From: Glaciecola sp041380235
GTDB lineage: Bacteria > Pseudomonadota > Gammaproteobacteria > Enterobacterales > Alteromonadaceae
Direction: 5' to 3'
Length of the DNA stretch: 64,000 nucleotides
Assembly (NCBI RefSeq): GCF_041380235.1
Contig: NZ_JBGIYY010000018.1
Location: 32,545 to 96,544, forward strand
Positions 42,652 through 51,526 of this stretch are shown one piece after another. The notes beneath the pieces are model-generated. The model searched no databases. It was not told the DNA's origin and saw nothing but the letters and a program-made list of their open reading frames with translations. Each line of letters opens with the position of its first letter. Position 1 is the stretch's first letter. A program made the translations under genes and the position numbers.

Positions 42652-43746
42652 ATGCGACCAAACATGCGAGCAGTCGTACTTTTTTTGTGCAGTTTTATAT
42701 TATTATTTTCTGCGGCTTCTCATGCACAATTTAGAGGCGGAGACCGCCCAAAGCTAGTGGTGATTGAACCCTTAAGTTTTGAATATGAGACGTCTCTTAT
42801 TGAGGCAGTAGGCACTGCGCAAGCTAAGCGCTCTGTTACCTTGTTTGCCAGCGTCTCAGACGAAGTTACTCAAGTCAACTTTGTACCAGGGCAAGCGGTT
42901 GAGAAAGGTGATATTTTGGTGGCTCTAGACAGCCGCCTGCAAGATGTCGCGGTAGATCGTGCACAAATTCAGTTGGAAGACGCGCAGCGAAATGTAGATC
43001 GTATAAAAACGAGTGTGGCACGCGGTGCAGTGACTCAGCGTGAGTTGGACGATGCCGACACCGTTTTGCGGCTAGCCAAAGTGGCATTGCAAGAAGCAAA
43101 AGAGAATAAAGAAGACCGTTTGGTTAGAGCACCATTTTCTGGCGTAGTCGGATTTACCGATGTCGAGGTGGGTGACCGCATCACATTACAAACTGAAATC
43201 ACGACACTTGATGATCGCGGCGAACTTTTTGTGAATTTTGCCGCACCCGAGTCAGCGGTATCTTATTTAATGTTAAAACCGGAGGTTCAACTGCAGCCAT
43301 GGACCGACCGCACCGTATCGTTAGCCGCGAAAATTGGTGAGCTGGATTCTCGAGTGAATACCCAAGACCGCACCATCAGAGCAAGAGCTTTGCTCGACAA
43401 CGCGTCAGACCAATACCGACCAGGCATGAGCTTTAGGGTATCTCTGCAGATCCAAGGTCAGCGCTATGTGGCAATTCCGGAAGCGGCACTTTCTTGGGGC
43501 TCAACAGGCGCTTTTGTATGGTTATCTGACGACGAAAAGGCACTACGAGTTGAAGTGCAAGTGCAGCAAAGAATGCGCGGGCGAATATTAGTGTCGGGAG
43601 ACCTGCGTGACGGCCAGCCCCTCATCGTTGAAGGTATACAGGGTCTTCGCGATGGTCAGGCGCTTGATATTCAAAATAAAGATGTGTTAGGCACCCAAGG
43701 CAGTCAACTGAGCAAAAAGCCTAACGAACAAGAGGTTGCCGGCTAA
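42652..43746 (+). CDS. RND efflux periplasmic adaptor subunit (membrane fusion protein)
   Basis: Adaptor joining an RND pump to an outer-membrane channel. A signal peptide (VVLFLCSFILLFSAASHA-Q) is followed by the lipoyl/barrel-sandwich half motif TLFASVSDEVTQVNFVPGQAVEKGDILVALDSR, a coiled-coil hairpin (about residues 95-165: VDRAQIQLEDAQRNVDRI, TQRELDDADTVLRLAKVALQEAKENKED), the second lipoyl half RAPFSGVVGFTDVEVGDRI, and beta-barrel and membrane-proximal domains. The ATG at 42652 has AGG seven bases before it; ATGs at 42637 and 42664 are also possible. No lipobox is present. It overlaps the pump gene by one base. Confidence 0.92.
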   Translation: MRPNMRAVVLFLCSFILLFSAASHAQFRGGDRPKLVVIEPLSFEYETSLIEAVGTAQAKRSVTLFASVSDEVTQVNFVPGQAVEKGDILVALDSRLQDVAVDRAQIQLEDAQRNVDRIKTSVARGAVTQRELDDADTVLRLAKVALQEAKENKEDRLVRAPFSGVVGFTDVEVGDRITLQTEITTLDDRGELFVNFAAPESAVSYLMLKPEVQLQPWTDRTVSLAAKIGELDSRVNTQDRTIRARALLDNASDQYRPGMSFRVSLQIQGQRYVAIPEAALSWGSTGAFVWLSDDEKALRVEVQVQQRMRGRILVSGDLRDGQPLIVEGIQGLRDGQALDIQNKDVLGTQGSQLSKKPNEQEVAG

Positions 43747-46700
43747 TGTTTAAGAACAACTTATTTAAGGACGATCTACCCTCAACGTCCATCCGTCGCC
43801 CAGTTTTGATACTGGTTCTAAACCTGCTCATTGTGATCGTCGGGGTTGCGGCTATCTATGGTCTTGAGGTGCGTGAACTTCCTGATGTCGACAGACCCAT
43901 TATTACCGTTTCAGCAAGCTATCCTGGCGCCGCTCCAGAAACTGTTGACTCAGAAGTTACTAGCCGCCTAGAAGGCGCAGTAGCAAGAGTGAGCGGTGTT
44001 AAGACGATACGAGCTTCAAGCGAAGAGGGCAGCAGCCGAATTCGCGTAGAGTTTCGCCCAGGTATCAATATTGAAGATGCGGCGAATGAAACCCGCGAGT
44101 CAGTAGCTAGGGTGCAGCGCGGCTTACCCGACGAAGTCGAGCAGGTTTCAATCATTAAAGCCGACAACGATGCTCAGTCTGTTGTAAATGTTGCCGTATC
44201 GAGCGAGAGATACGACTTAGAGACATTAACTGACATCATTGAGACAGATCTAGCTCCTCTCTTTTTAAACATCCCAGGGGTGGCTGACGTAAGCCTAGAC
44301 GGTGATCGTCAACGCGTTTTACGCGTTAGCGTAGACAACCTTCGCCTCACTAGCTTTCAGCTTTCGATTTCTGACGTTGCTAGGGCCTTAAATACCGCAC
44401 CGTTTGACGTTCCCGCGGGCAGCATTCGTTCTTCTGACCAACAGTTAATCGTGCGTGCAGATGCGACTTCGGTTTCTGAGCAAGATGTACGTGATATCGT
44501 TATTGCTGGGGACATCAAAATAGGTGACGTCGCTAATGTATATTTTGGACCAGCAGATCTGCGCAGTATCGTTCGCTTAGACGGTAAGCCGGTTATTGGT
44601 TTGGGCGTTATTCGCCAAGCGCGCTCAAATACCATTGAGATATCTGATGAAGTGTTGGTGATGGTGGAACAATTGAAAGAGCGCTTCCCCGATTTAGAAA
44701 TGACCGTGACGTCGGATGACGCTGAGTTTATAAGAGATTCAGTTAGTGAGGTTCTGCAGTCTCTAGTGTTGACCATTATATTAGTCATTGCCACGCTGCT
44801 AGTGTTCATTGGCAAGTTTAGAGCGACTCTCATTCCAGCTTTAGCGATACCGGTATCCCTAATTGGGTCGTTAGCACTGCTGTGGGCTTTCGGCTTTTCG
44901 ATAAACATTCTTACGCTTCTTGCCTTAGTATTGGCAACTGGTCTAATTGTTGATGATGCGATTGTTGTATCTGAAAATATCCAGCGTCGACGTGCTCAAG
45001 GGATTGGCGCACGAGCGGCGGCCGTGTTGGGTACGCGAGAGGTATTTTTTGCAGTGGTGGCAACTACTGCAGTGCTGGTTGCGGTATTTGTACCAATTGC
45101 TTTTCTACCCTCTACCGCGGGCCGGTTATTTAGAGAGTTTGGCGGTATATTGGCTGGCAGTGTAATCATTTCGTCTTTTGTTGCGCTATCGCTTGTGCCA
45201 GCATTGACTGCGAAAATTCCAGCGATTGATATGACTAAGCAAAAAGCACCAGGTCTGTTGAGTCGTTTTGGAACGGCCTGCGTGAATGGCTACGTTAAAT
45301 CGTTACGCTTTGTGTTGAAGTATTCATACATTGTATTTGCAGCCTGCGTGTTGATAGGCAGTGGGGCTTATTTTGTTTTTGCTGAGTTAGAAAATGAATT
45401 ATTGCCCTCAGAAGATAGAGGTGTGGTGAGAATCTTTGCGCGAGGCCCAGACGGCACAGGCATAAACTATATGGATCGTCAGGCTTTAAAAACAGAAGAG
45501 CTGCTGTTGCCAAACATTGACCAAGGCGAAATCGCTTCTATTTACACAGTCGTTGGCCGCTGGGATCCAAATATTCTGTTTATTACCGTTCCGCTAGTGA
45601 ATTGGGAAGATAGAGAGCGCTCACAACAGGACATTATTAACGAACTCAGACCTCTGCTATCACAAGTCGCTGGCGCCCCCGGGCGAGCCTTTGGCGGAAA
45701 TAGTTTGAATTTACGTGGCTTTGGTGGTGGCTTTGAAATGGCGCTTACCGGCGATAATTATTTAGAAATTTATGAAGCGGCCTTAGAATTTGCTAAAAAG
45801 ATTGAAGACACCATGCCAGAGCTCGGTAGGGTCGAAGTGTCGTATGAGCCTAACCAACCGCAACTGCGTGTTAATATCGATCGCCGACGCGCTGAAGAGC
45901 TAGGGGTCGCCTTTGAAGATGTGTCTCGCACCTTGCGCGCAGCAATAAATGGCGATGATATTGTCGATTTGAATGTTGGAGATCAAGCCGTACCGATTAT
46001 TTTGCAAGCGAGTAGCCGCAACTCACTGGACCCTACAAACCTGCTGAATTTATATGTGGGTTCAAGTACCGGCTCATTAGTGCCCCTGTCGAGCGTTGCC
46101 TATGTGACCGAAGAGGGTGTGGCTGCAGAGCTTGAACGCCATGCGCAACGACGCGCGATAGAGCTCGAGATGGATTTACCCGCAGAGGTGACTATTGAGC
46201 AAGCGGTAACGGCAATCCGTACCTTGGCAAACGACACATTACCCGCAGGTATCGGCTTAGTCTTTTTAGGGGAGGCGCAAACATTCCAAGAAACCAATCA
46301 ACAGGTAACCTTGACCTATGTTCTGGCGTTTTTAATTGTACTGTTGGTATTAGCGGCACAATTTGAGAGTTTCAACAGTGCATTTGTGGTGATGTTGACG
46401 GTGCCGTTTGGGATTGCCGCGGCAATTTATGCACTCTACTTAACCGGTACAACGGTCAATATCTATTCTCAGATTGGTTTAGTGATGCTCATTGGTCTAT
46501 TAGCGAAAAACTCTATATTGCTGGTGGAATTTGCTAATCAGCTCAGAGATAAAGGCATGGACGTAGCCGATGCAATTGTTGAGGCTGGCAGAGTTCGTTT
46601 ACGTCCCATTATGATGACTTTAGTGTCAACAATTTTAGGTGGTTTACCGCTAATACTATCAACAGGAGCAGGCGCTGAGGCGAGAAATGCAATTGGTTGG

Positions 46701-46850
46701 GTAGTGTTCGGTGGATTAGGCTTAGCTGTGGTATTTACCTTGTTTTTAACTCCCGTGTTGTATTATGCACTTGCGCGCTTCTCTAAGCCACGTGCAGACG
46801 AGGCAAATCGTTTAAACGTAGAGCTCGAAGCTGCCGAAAAACAACTTTAA
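43746..46850 (+). CDS. RND efflux transporter permease (AcrB/MexB-type, HAE1 group)
   Basis: Proton-driven inner-membrane pump of 1034 residues with twelve membrane segments and two large periplasmic loops. The proton relay aspartates are in TGLIVDDAIVVSENIQRR (segment 4, near residues 400-415) and the matching lysine is in GLLAKNSILLVEFANQLR (segment 10). PIMMTLVSTILGGLPL is the HAE motif near the C-terminus. Together with the adaptor it forms a two-gene system; no outer-membrane channel gene is present, so it must use a TolC-like protein elsewhere. No local regulator is seen. Substrates cannot be predicted. Confidence 0.95.
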   Translation: MFKNNLFKDDLPSTSIRRPVLILVLNLLIVIVGVAAIYGLEVRELPDVDRPIITVSASYPGAAPETVDSEVTSRLEGAVARVSGVKTIRASSEEGSSRIRVEFRPGINIEDAANETRESVARVQRGLPDEVEQVSIIKADNDAQSVVNVAVSSERYDLETLTDIIETDLAPLFLNIPGVADVSLDGDRQRVLRVSVDNLRLTSFQLSISDVARALNTAPFDVPAGSIRSSDQQLIVRADATSVSEQDVRDIVIAGDIKIGDVANVYFGPADLRSIVRLDGKPVIGLGVIRQARSNTIEISDEVLVMVEQLKERFPDLEMTVTSDDAEFIRDSVSEVLQSLVLTIILVIATLLVFIGKFRATLIPALAIPVSLIGSLALLWAFGFSINILTLLALVLATGLIVDDAIVVSENIQRRRAQGIGARAAAVLGTREVFFAVVATTAVLVAVFVPIAFLPSTAGRLFREFGGILAGSVIISSFVALSLVPALTAKIPAIDMTKQKAPGLLSRFGTACVNGYVKSLRFVLKYSYIVFAACVLIGSGAYFVFAELENELLPSEDRGVVRIFARGPDGTGINYMDRQALKTEELLLPNIDQGEIASIYTVVGRWDPNILFITVPLVNWEDRERSQQDIINELRPLLSQVAGAPGRAFGGNSLNLRGFGGGFEMALTGDNYLEIYEAALEFAKKIEDTMPELGRVEVSYEPNQPQLRVNIDRRRAEELGVAFEDVSRTLRAAINGDDIVDLNVGDQAVPIILQASSRNSLDPTNLLNLYVGSSTGSLVPLSSVAYVTEEGVAAELERHAQRRAIELEMDLPAEVTIEQAVTAIRTLANDTLPAGIGLVFLGEAQTFQETNQQVTLTYVLAFLIVLLVLAAQFESFNSAFVVMLTVPFGIAAAIYALYLTGTTVNIYSQIGLVMLIGLLAKNSILLVEFANQLRDKGMDVADAIVEAGRVRLRPIMMTLVSTILGGLPLILSTGAGAEARNAIGWVVFGGLGLAVVFTLFLTPVLYYALARFSKPRADEANRLNVELEAAEKQL

Positions 46851-46908
46851 GCAAAATTGATGGGCTGAGCTCAATCTGAGACTCGGCCAACTTCTTTGAA
46901 TATAAAAT

Positions 46909-47379
46909 ATGAATATACAGTGCACGCCATTTGTAGAGCTTGGCCCTTTGGAGCTATATAAAATTCTACAGCTAAGAAGTGAAGTCTTTGTGGTGGAACA
47001 AACCTGCATTTATCAAGATATCGATGGTAAGGATATTCTTGAGGATGTGTATCATTTACTGATGACGCAGGGTCAAGATTTACGGGGCTATGCAAGGTTG
47101 TTAGGCAAAGGCATTAGTTACGAGAATGTAAGCATGGGCAGAGTGCTGATTGCTGAATCGGCGCGAGGTCAGGGTCTTGGCGAAAAGCTAATTGCGCATT
47201 GCATTGAACAATGCCTCGCGCTTTGGCCGAAGCAAGCTATTACAATTGGAGCACAAAGCCACTTATCGTCAGTGTATCAAAAGTTTGGATTTGTGGAGGT
47301 CTCTGAGCATTATCATGAGGATGGGATCCTACACGTAGATATGACCGCGACCTCACCAGTGTATAAGGAATTTTTGTAA
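46909..47379 (+). CDS. elaA: ElaA-like GNAT N-acetyltransferase
   Basis: GNAT-fold acyltransferase of 156 residues. LYKILQLRSEVFVVEQTCIYQDIDGKD is the ElaA N-terminal signature, MGRVLIAESARGQGLGEKLIAH is the acetyl-CoA pyrophosphate loop (RGQGLG), and the C-terminus has AQSHLSSVYQKFGFVEVSEHYHEDGILHVDM. The acceptor of ElaA is unknown. It is one base upstream of folA, so the two are translated from the same message. Confidence 0.92.
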   Translation: MNIQCTPFVELGPLELYKILQLRSEVFVVEQTCIYQDIDGKDILEDVYHLLMTQGQDLRGYARLLGKGISYENVSMGRVLIAESARGQGLGEKLIAHCIEQCLALWPKQAITIGAQSHLSSVYQKFGFVEVSEHYHEDGILHVDMTATSPVYKEFL

Positions 47380-47380
47380 G

Positions 47381-47872
47381 GTGAAAATATCGTTAATTGC
47401 CGCCATGGCAAGCAACCGCGTAATTGGCAAAGATAATCAAATGCCCTGGCATCTATCGGCGGACTTGAGACACTTTAAGGCTGTCACCTTGGGTAAACCG
47501 GTGATAATGGGCCGTAAAACCTACGAGTCTATTGGTAAGGCATTACCCGGTCGTCAAAACATTGTTATCAGTCGTCAAGCTGACTATAAACTCGCTGACG
47601 CTGAAGTTGTGACCAGTTGTGAAGAAGCGCTAGCGCTAGCAAAGGAACTATCAAAAGAAGTGATGATTATTGGTGGCGGTAAGATATACGCCGAATTTTT
47701 ACCAAAGGCAGATTATTTGTACCTTACGCACATTGATCTTGAGGTGGACGGCGATACTCAATTTCCTGATTGGCAAAGCCAAGGTAGCTGGAAAACGATT
47801 GATGTTCAGGCGCACAAAGCCGATGAAAAAAACGCGTATGACTATGAATTTGTGACTTTGGAGCGCTGCTGA
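47381..47872 (+). CDS. folA: Dihydrofolate reductase
   Basis: NADPH-dependent reduction of dihydrofolate to tetrahydrofolate; target of trimethoprim. It is 163 residues with a GTG start one base after the elaA stop. Motifs: ISLIAAMASNRVIGKDNQMPWHLSADLRHFK (catalytic Asp in place 28, with PWHLSAD), GRKTYESIGKALPGRQNIVISR and EVMIIGGGKIYAEFL, all typical of chromosomal FolA. The last 31 bases overlap the 3' end of a convergent small membrane-protein gene. Confidence 0.97.
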   Translation: MKISLIAAMASNRVIGKDNQMPWHLSADLRHFKAVTLGKPVIMGRKTYESIGKALPGRQNIVISRQADYKLADAEVVTSCEEALALAKELSKEVMIIGGGKIYAEFLPKADYLYLTHIDLEVDGDTQFPDWQSQGSWKTIDVQAHKADEKNAYDYEFVTLERC

Positions 47873-48363
47873 CGTTTGCTCAGAGCGATACTGTAGCTAT
47901 AGCCATAAATAGCGCTGAATACAATTGAAGGCGCCACCGTTAACCAAAGGTTAGGAGTTTCAAAAGCAAGGTTTACGGCTACTACTAATATTGTTTGCAG
48001 TACCAATGCAGGGAGCGGGACAAGCAGCATTCCAGGGATATAGTTACCGGAACAAGATTGTTTAAGCTCACTTAACACTTCTTCTAGCACGATGTCTGTC
48101 TCGCAGCTTTGTTGTTTGTTACTTGTTGGCCAACGCGGCATGAGAAAGGCAATACAGATGTTTGAGTGTCCAAATTTGGAGTGTAAAAACTCTAAAATAA
48201 AGGTAAAGAATAAGGTGATGCCGCCACTATAAGAGCCCTGAACGAGCGCCGCTTTTATAAGGACGGATTGGTCGTCGGTGACTAAACTGTTGGCGTAGTA
48301 TGCCCAAGCAGCATAAAAGCTAAAGGCAATAATGCCTGATAAAATTAAACGTATAGCTGCCAT
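47842..48363 (-). CDS. Small membrane protein of unknown function, overlapping folA
   Basis: I do not recognise the family. The 173-residue protein has four likely membrane segments (near residues 3-25, 38-62, 110-135 and 140-160), with a Cys-containing loop between segments 2 and 3 (SCETDIVLEEVLSELKQSCSG). The arrangement, with the sequence GGITLFFTFILEFLHSKFG, recalls small uncharacterised inner-membrane proteins seen beside folA in Alteromonadales. Its 3' end overlaps that of folA tail to tail by 31 bases. It ends in a basic tail (KRQQRSK). Reading frame, ATG start and lack of interruptions support a real gene. Confidence 0.72.
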   Translation of the reverse strand: MAAIRLILSGIIAFSFYAAWAYYANSLVTDDQSVLIKAALVQGSYSGGITLFFTFILEFLHSKFGHSNICIAFLMPRWPTSNKQQSCETDIVLEEVLSELKQSCSGNYIPGMLLVPLPALVLQTILVVAVNLAFETPNLWLTVAPSIVFSAIYGYSYSIALSKRQQRSKVTNS

Positions 48364-48405
48364 ATTGTGCCTAAAAATATAAAAGGAAAAGGCACTGTAT
48401 TAAAT

Positions 48406-49383
48406 TTATTCAATCCCAAACAGCGACTCTATACTTAGACCTTCATGACGTAACACTTCTTTCAATCTTTTTAAGGCTTCAACTTGAATCTGACGAACGC
48501 GCTCTCGGGTGAGGCCTATCTCAACGCCAACTTCCTCTAATGTCGATGCTTCATGACCGAGTAAACCAAAGCGCCGTGACAAAACTTCTTTTTGTTTTAG
48601 GTTAAGTACGTCAAGCCATTCAACAATGCTGTTTTGGATATTGTCTGTTTGTAATTGACTTTCTGGCCCTGTGTCGTTTTCATCGGCAATCATGTCGAGT
48701 AAGGCTTTATCACCATCTCCGCCAATCGGGGTATCCACTGAACTGATGCGTTCATTAAGTTTAAGCATTCTACGAACGCTAGCGACTGGTTCGCCTGTTA
48801 CTTCGGCTATCTCTTCTGGAGTTGGCTCATGATCGAGCTCTTGAGATAGTTTGCGCGCTGTTCTTAAATAAAGATTGAGTTCTTTAACAATATGAATAGG
48901 TAATCGAATGGTGCGCGTTTGATTCATTAGTGCACGCTCAATTGTCTGGCGTATCCACCATGTTGCGTAGGTTGAAAAGCGGAAACCCCGTTCAGGGTCG
49001 AACTTTTCGACGGCTCTAATTAAGCCCAAGTTACCTTCCTCAATTAAATCGAGTAGAGCAAGCCCACGGTTATTGTATCGGCGCGCTATTTTAACGACGA
49101 GTCGTAAGTTACTTACAATCATGCGTTCACGGGAAGCTTCGTTCCCAGCAAGTGCTTCTCTTGAAAATTTGATTTCTTCTTGGGCAGTCAATAGCGGAGA
49201 AAAGCCAATTTCGTTTAGATACATTTGTGTTGCATCAAGCTGCTTAGGTGAGGCTGAATCAGCTTTTGTTTCGGGTGTTTTTTCGGTCTCACTTTTATCA
49301 TCAACCGTGTTTTCAAGTGTATCGAAATCCAAGCTATGTGGATCTGAATTCTCGGTTTTTGAGTCAGAGTTTTTAGTGACCAT
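48406..49383 (-). CDS. rpoS: RNA polymerase sigma factor RpoS
   Basis: General stress and stationary-phase sigma factor of 325 residues. Region 1.2 (DATQMYLNEIGFSPLLTAQEE), region 2 (NLRLVVKIARRYNNRGLALLDLIEEGNLGLIRAVEKFDPERGFRFSTYATWWIRQTIERALMNQ), region 3 and region 4 (EVGVEIGLTRERVRQIQVEALKRL) are complete. The N-terminal 50 residues are acidic and rich in Ser/Glu. GGAG lies eight to nine bases before the ATG. It follows nlpD by 65 bases, as in other gammaproteobacteria, where a major rpoS promoter lies inside nlpD. Confidence 0.97.
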   Translation of the reverse strand: MVTKNSDSKTENSDPHSLDFDTLENTVDDKSETEKTPETKADSASPKQLDATQMYLNEIGFSPLLTAQEEIKFSREALAGNEASRERMIVSNLRLVVKIARRYNNRGLALLDLIEEGNLGLIRAVEKFDPERGFRFSTYATWWIRQTIERALMNQTRTIRLPIHIVKELNLYLRTARKLSQELDHEPTPEEIAEVTGEPVASVRRMLKLNERISSVDTPIGGDGDKALLDMIADENDTGPESQLQTDNIQNSIVEWLDVLNLKQKEVLSRRFGLLGHEASTLEEVGVEIGLTRERVRQIQVEALKRLKEVLRHEGLSIESLFGIE

Positions 49384-49448
49384 AGATGCGTCTCCGCTGG
49401 CTGAAAGGAGCAGTGAACTTGCTCACTGGTGTCCTTCTTTTACTGCTG

Positions 49449-50270
49449 CTATCTGAGGAGATAGAGGAAAGGGTCGCGCGATTTGCCTTTTTTACGAATT
49501 TCAAAATGCAACATTACTTCACTTGCGCCAGACTGACCCATTGTTGCAATTTGTTGTCCCTGCTCGACATACGTTTGTTCACTTACCAAGATCTGATCAT
49601 TGTGCGCATAAGCGCTGAGATATTCGTCATCATGTTTAATGATAACCAGGTTTCCATATCCCTTTAGTGCGTTGCCAGCGTAAACTACTTTACCGCCTTG
49701 TGCTGCGAGAATTTTACTTCCCAAACGCCCTTTAATATCCAAGCCTCGATTTGTACCATCAGTCCCGACAGTGGCGATTTTATGCTCTCCTGTGGCTGGC
49801 CAAATCCATCGACTATTATATGGTTTAATCGAAGTTTTAGGCTTTTTGTTCTGATTTTTTCGATGCTTTTCGGCACTGTTCCCACCATACGCTTGTGTGA
49901 CTTTGGGGTCAACTATTACCTTAGTCGATTGCGATACACTTTGTTCTACATCAATGTTTTTGTTGGTAATTTGATTGGTGGGAGCTGCAGTTAACTTCAG
50001 CGTTTGGCCCACTTGAATGCCGTAAGGGGCTGAAATGTCATTAAGTTTTGCTAAATCTCGATATGTGTTGCCACTATAAAATGCGATGGCAAATAATGTG
50101 TCGCCAGCTTGCACAACATAAGTGTTGCCTGAAATTTCGGTGAGGTTGTTTTTAGAGGCCGTACGCGTCGATAGGGTTTCTACCGGCGCGGGTTCAAAAC
50201 GCGATGAACAAGCCGCTAATGTACCGCATAAGATTAACATAAGGGCACCACAGTATTTGTTCATCATCAT
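49449..50270 (-). CDS. nlpD: NlpD, LysM and degenerate LytM murein hydrolase activator
   Basis: Outer-membrane lipoprotein of 273 residues that activates the amidase AmiC at the septum. Lipobox LAAC gives acylated Cys21. A LysM domain (YVVQAGDTLFAIAFYSGNTYRDLAKLNDIS, about residues 51-95) binds peptidoglycan, and the C-terminal LytM/M23 domain (about 155-273) has lost catalytic ligands: the usual HRGxD is NRGLD and the later HxH site is MLHFEIR, so it is an activator, not an enzyme. It is transcribed before rpoS and six bases after the yqaA gene. Confidence 0.95.
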   Translation of the reverse strand: MMMNKYCGALMLILCGTLAACSSRFEPAPVETLSTRTASKNNLTEISGNTYVVQAGDTLFAIAFYSGNTYRDLAKLNDISAPYGIQVGQTLKLTAAPTNQITNKNIDVEQSVSQSTKVIVDPKVTQAYGGNSAEKHRKNQNKKPKTSIKPYNSRWIWPATGEHKIATVGTDGTNRGLDIKGRLGSKILAAQGGKVVYAGNALKGYGNLVIIKHDDEYLSAYAHNDQILVSEQTYVEQGQQIATMGQSGASEVMLHFEIRKKGKSRDPFLYLLR

Positions 50271-50276
50271 ATTTTC

Positions 50277-50855
50277 TTATCTAAGAATTAAATATGCTAA
50301 CACAGCAAGAATGACCACTGCCCAACCTAGATACTCTATGTAGTCTTTTAATTTTGCTTCCATGGGCGGGCCGCCGTATTTCATAAACGCGGCTACTAGA
50401 TAAAAACGCAGGCCCCGACCAACTGTTGAAGCGATCACAAAAGGTAAAAACGCCATGCTCAGTGCGCCAGCACTTATCGTAAATACCTTGTAAGGGATGG
50501 GCGAAAAGCCTGCGATGAAGACGACCCAAACGCCATATTCAGAAAACCACGTTTCTGCAAGGGCGAGCTTTTCGCCATATCCTAAATCAATTATCAATGG
50601 AGATAGCCAAGATTCAAAGGCATAAAAACCCAATATATAACCTAAAATACCCCCTACAACCGACGCTACTGTGGTGACAAATGCAAAGCGCCAGGCCTTA
50701 TCGGTTTGGGTCAAAACCATGGGTGCTAACATCACGTCAGGCGGAATAGGGAAGAAGGTACTCTCAGCGCAGCTTAAGCCCGCCAAATATTTTTCGGCGT
50801 GACGATGTCGAGACCACTTTAAGGTCCAATCATAAAGGGTAGTAAATATTTTCAA
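50277..50855 (-). CDS. yqaA: YqaA-family (SNARE-associated/DedA-like) inner-membrane protein
   Basis: Membrane protein of 192 residues of the VTT/DedA superfamily. It has the characteristic start (TLYDWTLKWSRHRHAEKYLAGLSCAESTFFPIPPDVMLAPMVL) with re-entrant segment containing PIPPD, then VVFIAGFSPIPYKVFTISAGAL (the second GFSPIPYK re-entrant motif) and FVIASTVGRGLRFY. Five to six membrane segments are expected. It overlaps pcm by four bases and precedes nlpD by six, so it is part of the pcm-yqaA-nlpD-rpoS run. Members of this superfamily flip lipids; the role of YqaA itself is not settled. Confidence 0.93.
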   Translation of the reverse strand: MKIFTTLYDWTLKWSRHRHAEKYLAGLSCAESTFFPIPPDVMLAPMVLTQTDKAWRFAFVTTVASVVGGILGYILGFYAFESWLSPLIIDLGYGEKLALAETWFSEYGVWVVFIAGFSPIPYKVFTISAGALSMAFLPFVIASTVGRGLRFYLVAAFMKYGGPPMEAKLKDYIEYLGWAVVILAVLAYLILR

Positions 50856-51493
50856 GAAAGCGCTCCTGCAATCAATGGTACAAATTTTACGGATTCGATG
50901 GTTTTTTGCACCAACTGTCCTTGGTGTTGATCAATACAAAATAATTGTTGAGTGCTCTTACCAAGGGGCACTACAAGCCTACCGTGGGAACTGAGTTGCA
51001 AGGTCAGCGCTTCAGGCAAATTCTCGGCAGCAGCAGTAACGATAATTGCGTCAAATGGTGCTTTGCTTTGCCAGCCTTGCCATCCGTCGCCATGTTTCAT
51101 TTTGACATTGTGCAGGTCAAGCTGATTCATGCGTCGTTTGGCCTGAAATTGCAGTGCTTTGATTCGCTCTACGCTAAACACAGACTGAAATAACTGCGCC
51201 AATATCGCGGTCTGATAACCGGAGCCTGTGCCAATTTCCAGTATGCTGGTGGGTTGGACGTCTTGTTCAAGCAGAAGTTCGGTCATTTTTGCAACGGTAT
51301 AGGGTTGCGATATTGTTTGCCCTTGGCCAATAGGCAAAGCGGTGTTTTCGTATGCTTTATGTTTTAATGCGTCAGGCACAAAAAATTCTCGGGGAGTAGC
51401 CGCAATGACTTCTAGCACCCGGGTGTTTCGAATCCCTTCTTTTTGCAGAAGTGCCGCTAATTGCGAGCCTTTGCGAGTGTTTTTTATTATCAT
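50852..51493 (-). CDS. pcm: Protein-L-isoaspartate O-methyltransferase
   Basis: SAM-dependent repair enzyme of 213 residues that methylates L-isoaspartyl residues in aged proteins. The family start RNTRVLEVIAATPREFFVPDALKHKAYENTALPIGQGQTISQPY is intact, followed by the SAM loop ILEIGTGSGYQTAILAQL and the C-terminal PFDAIIVTAAAENLPEAL. It overlaps yqaA by four bases. surE, which normally stands just before pcm, is missing: only 33 bases separate pcm from truD. Confidence 0.96.
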   Translation of the reverse strand: MIIKNTRKGSQLAALLQKEGIRNTRVLEVIAATPREFFVPDALKHKAYENTALPIGQGQTISQPYTVAKMTELLLEQDVQPTSILEIGTGSGYQTAILAQLFQSVFSVERIKALQFQAKRRMNQLDLHNVKMKHGDGWQGWQSKAPFDAIIVTAAAENLPEALTLQLSSHGRLVVPLGKSTQQLFCIDQHQGQLVQKTIESVKFVPLIAGALS

Positions 51494-51526
51494 GTTAATC
51501 TTATTTTTGTAAGCAATCGCTGTTCG

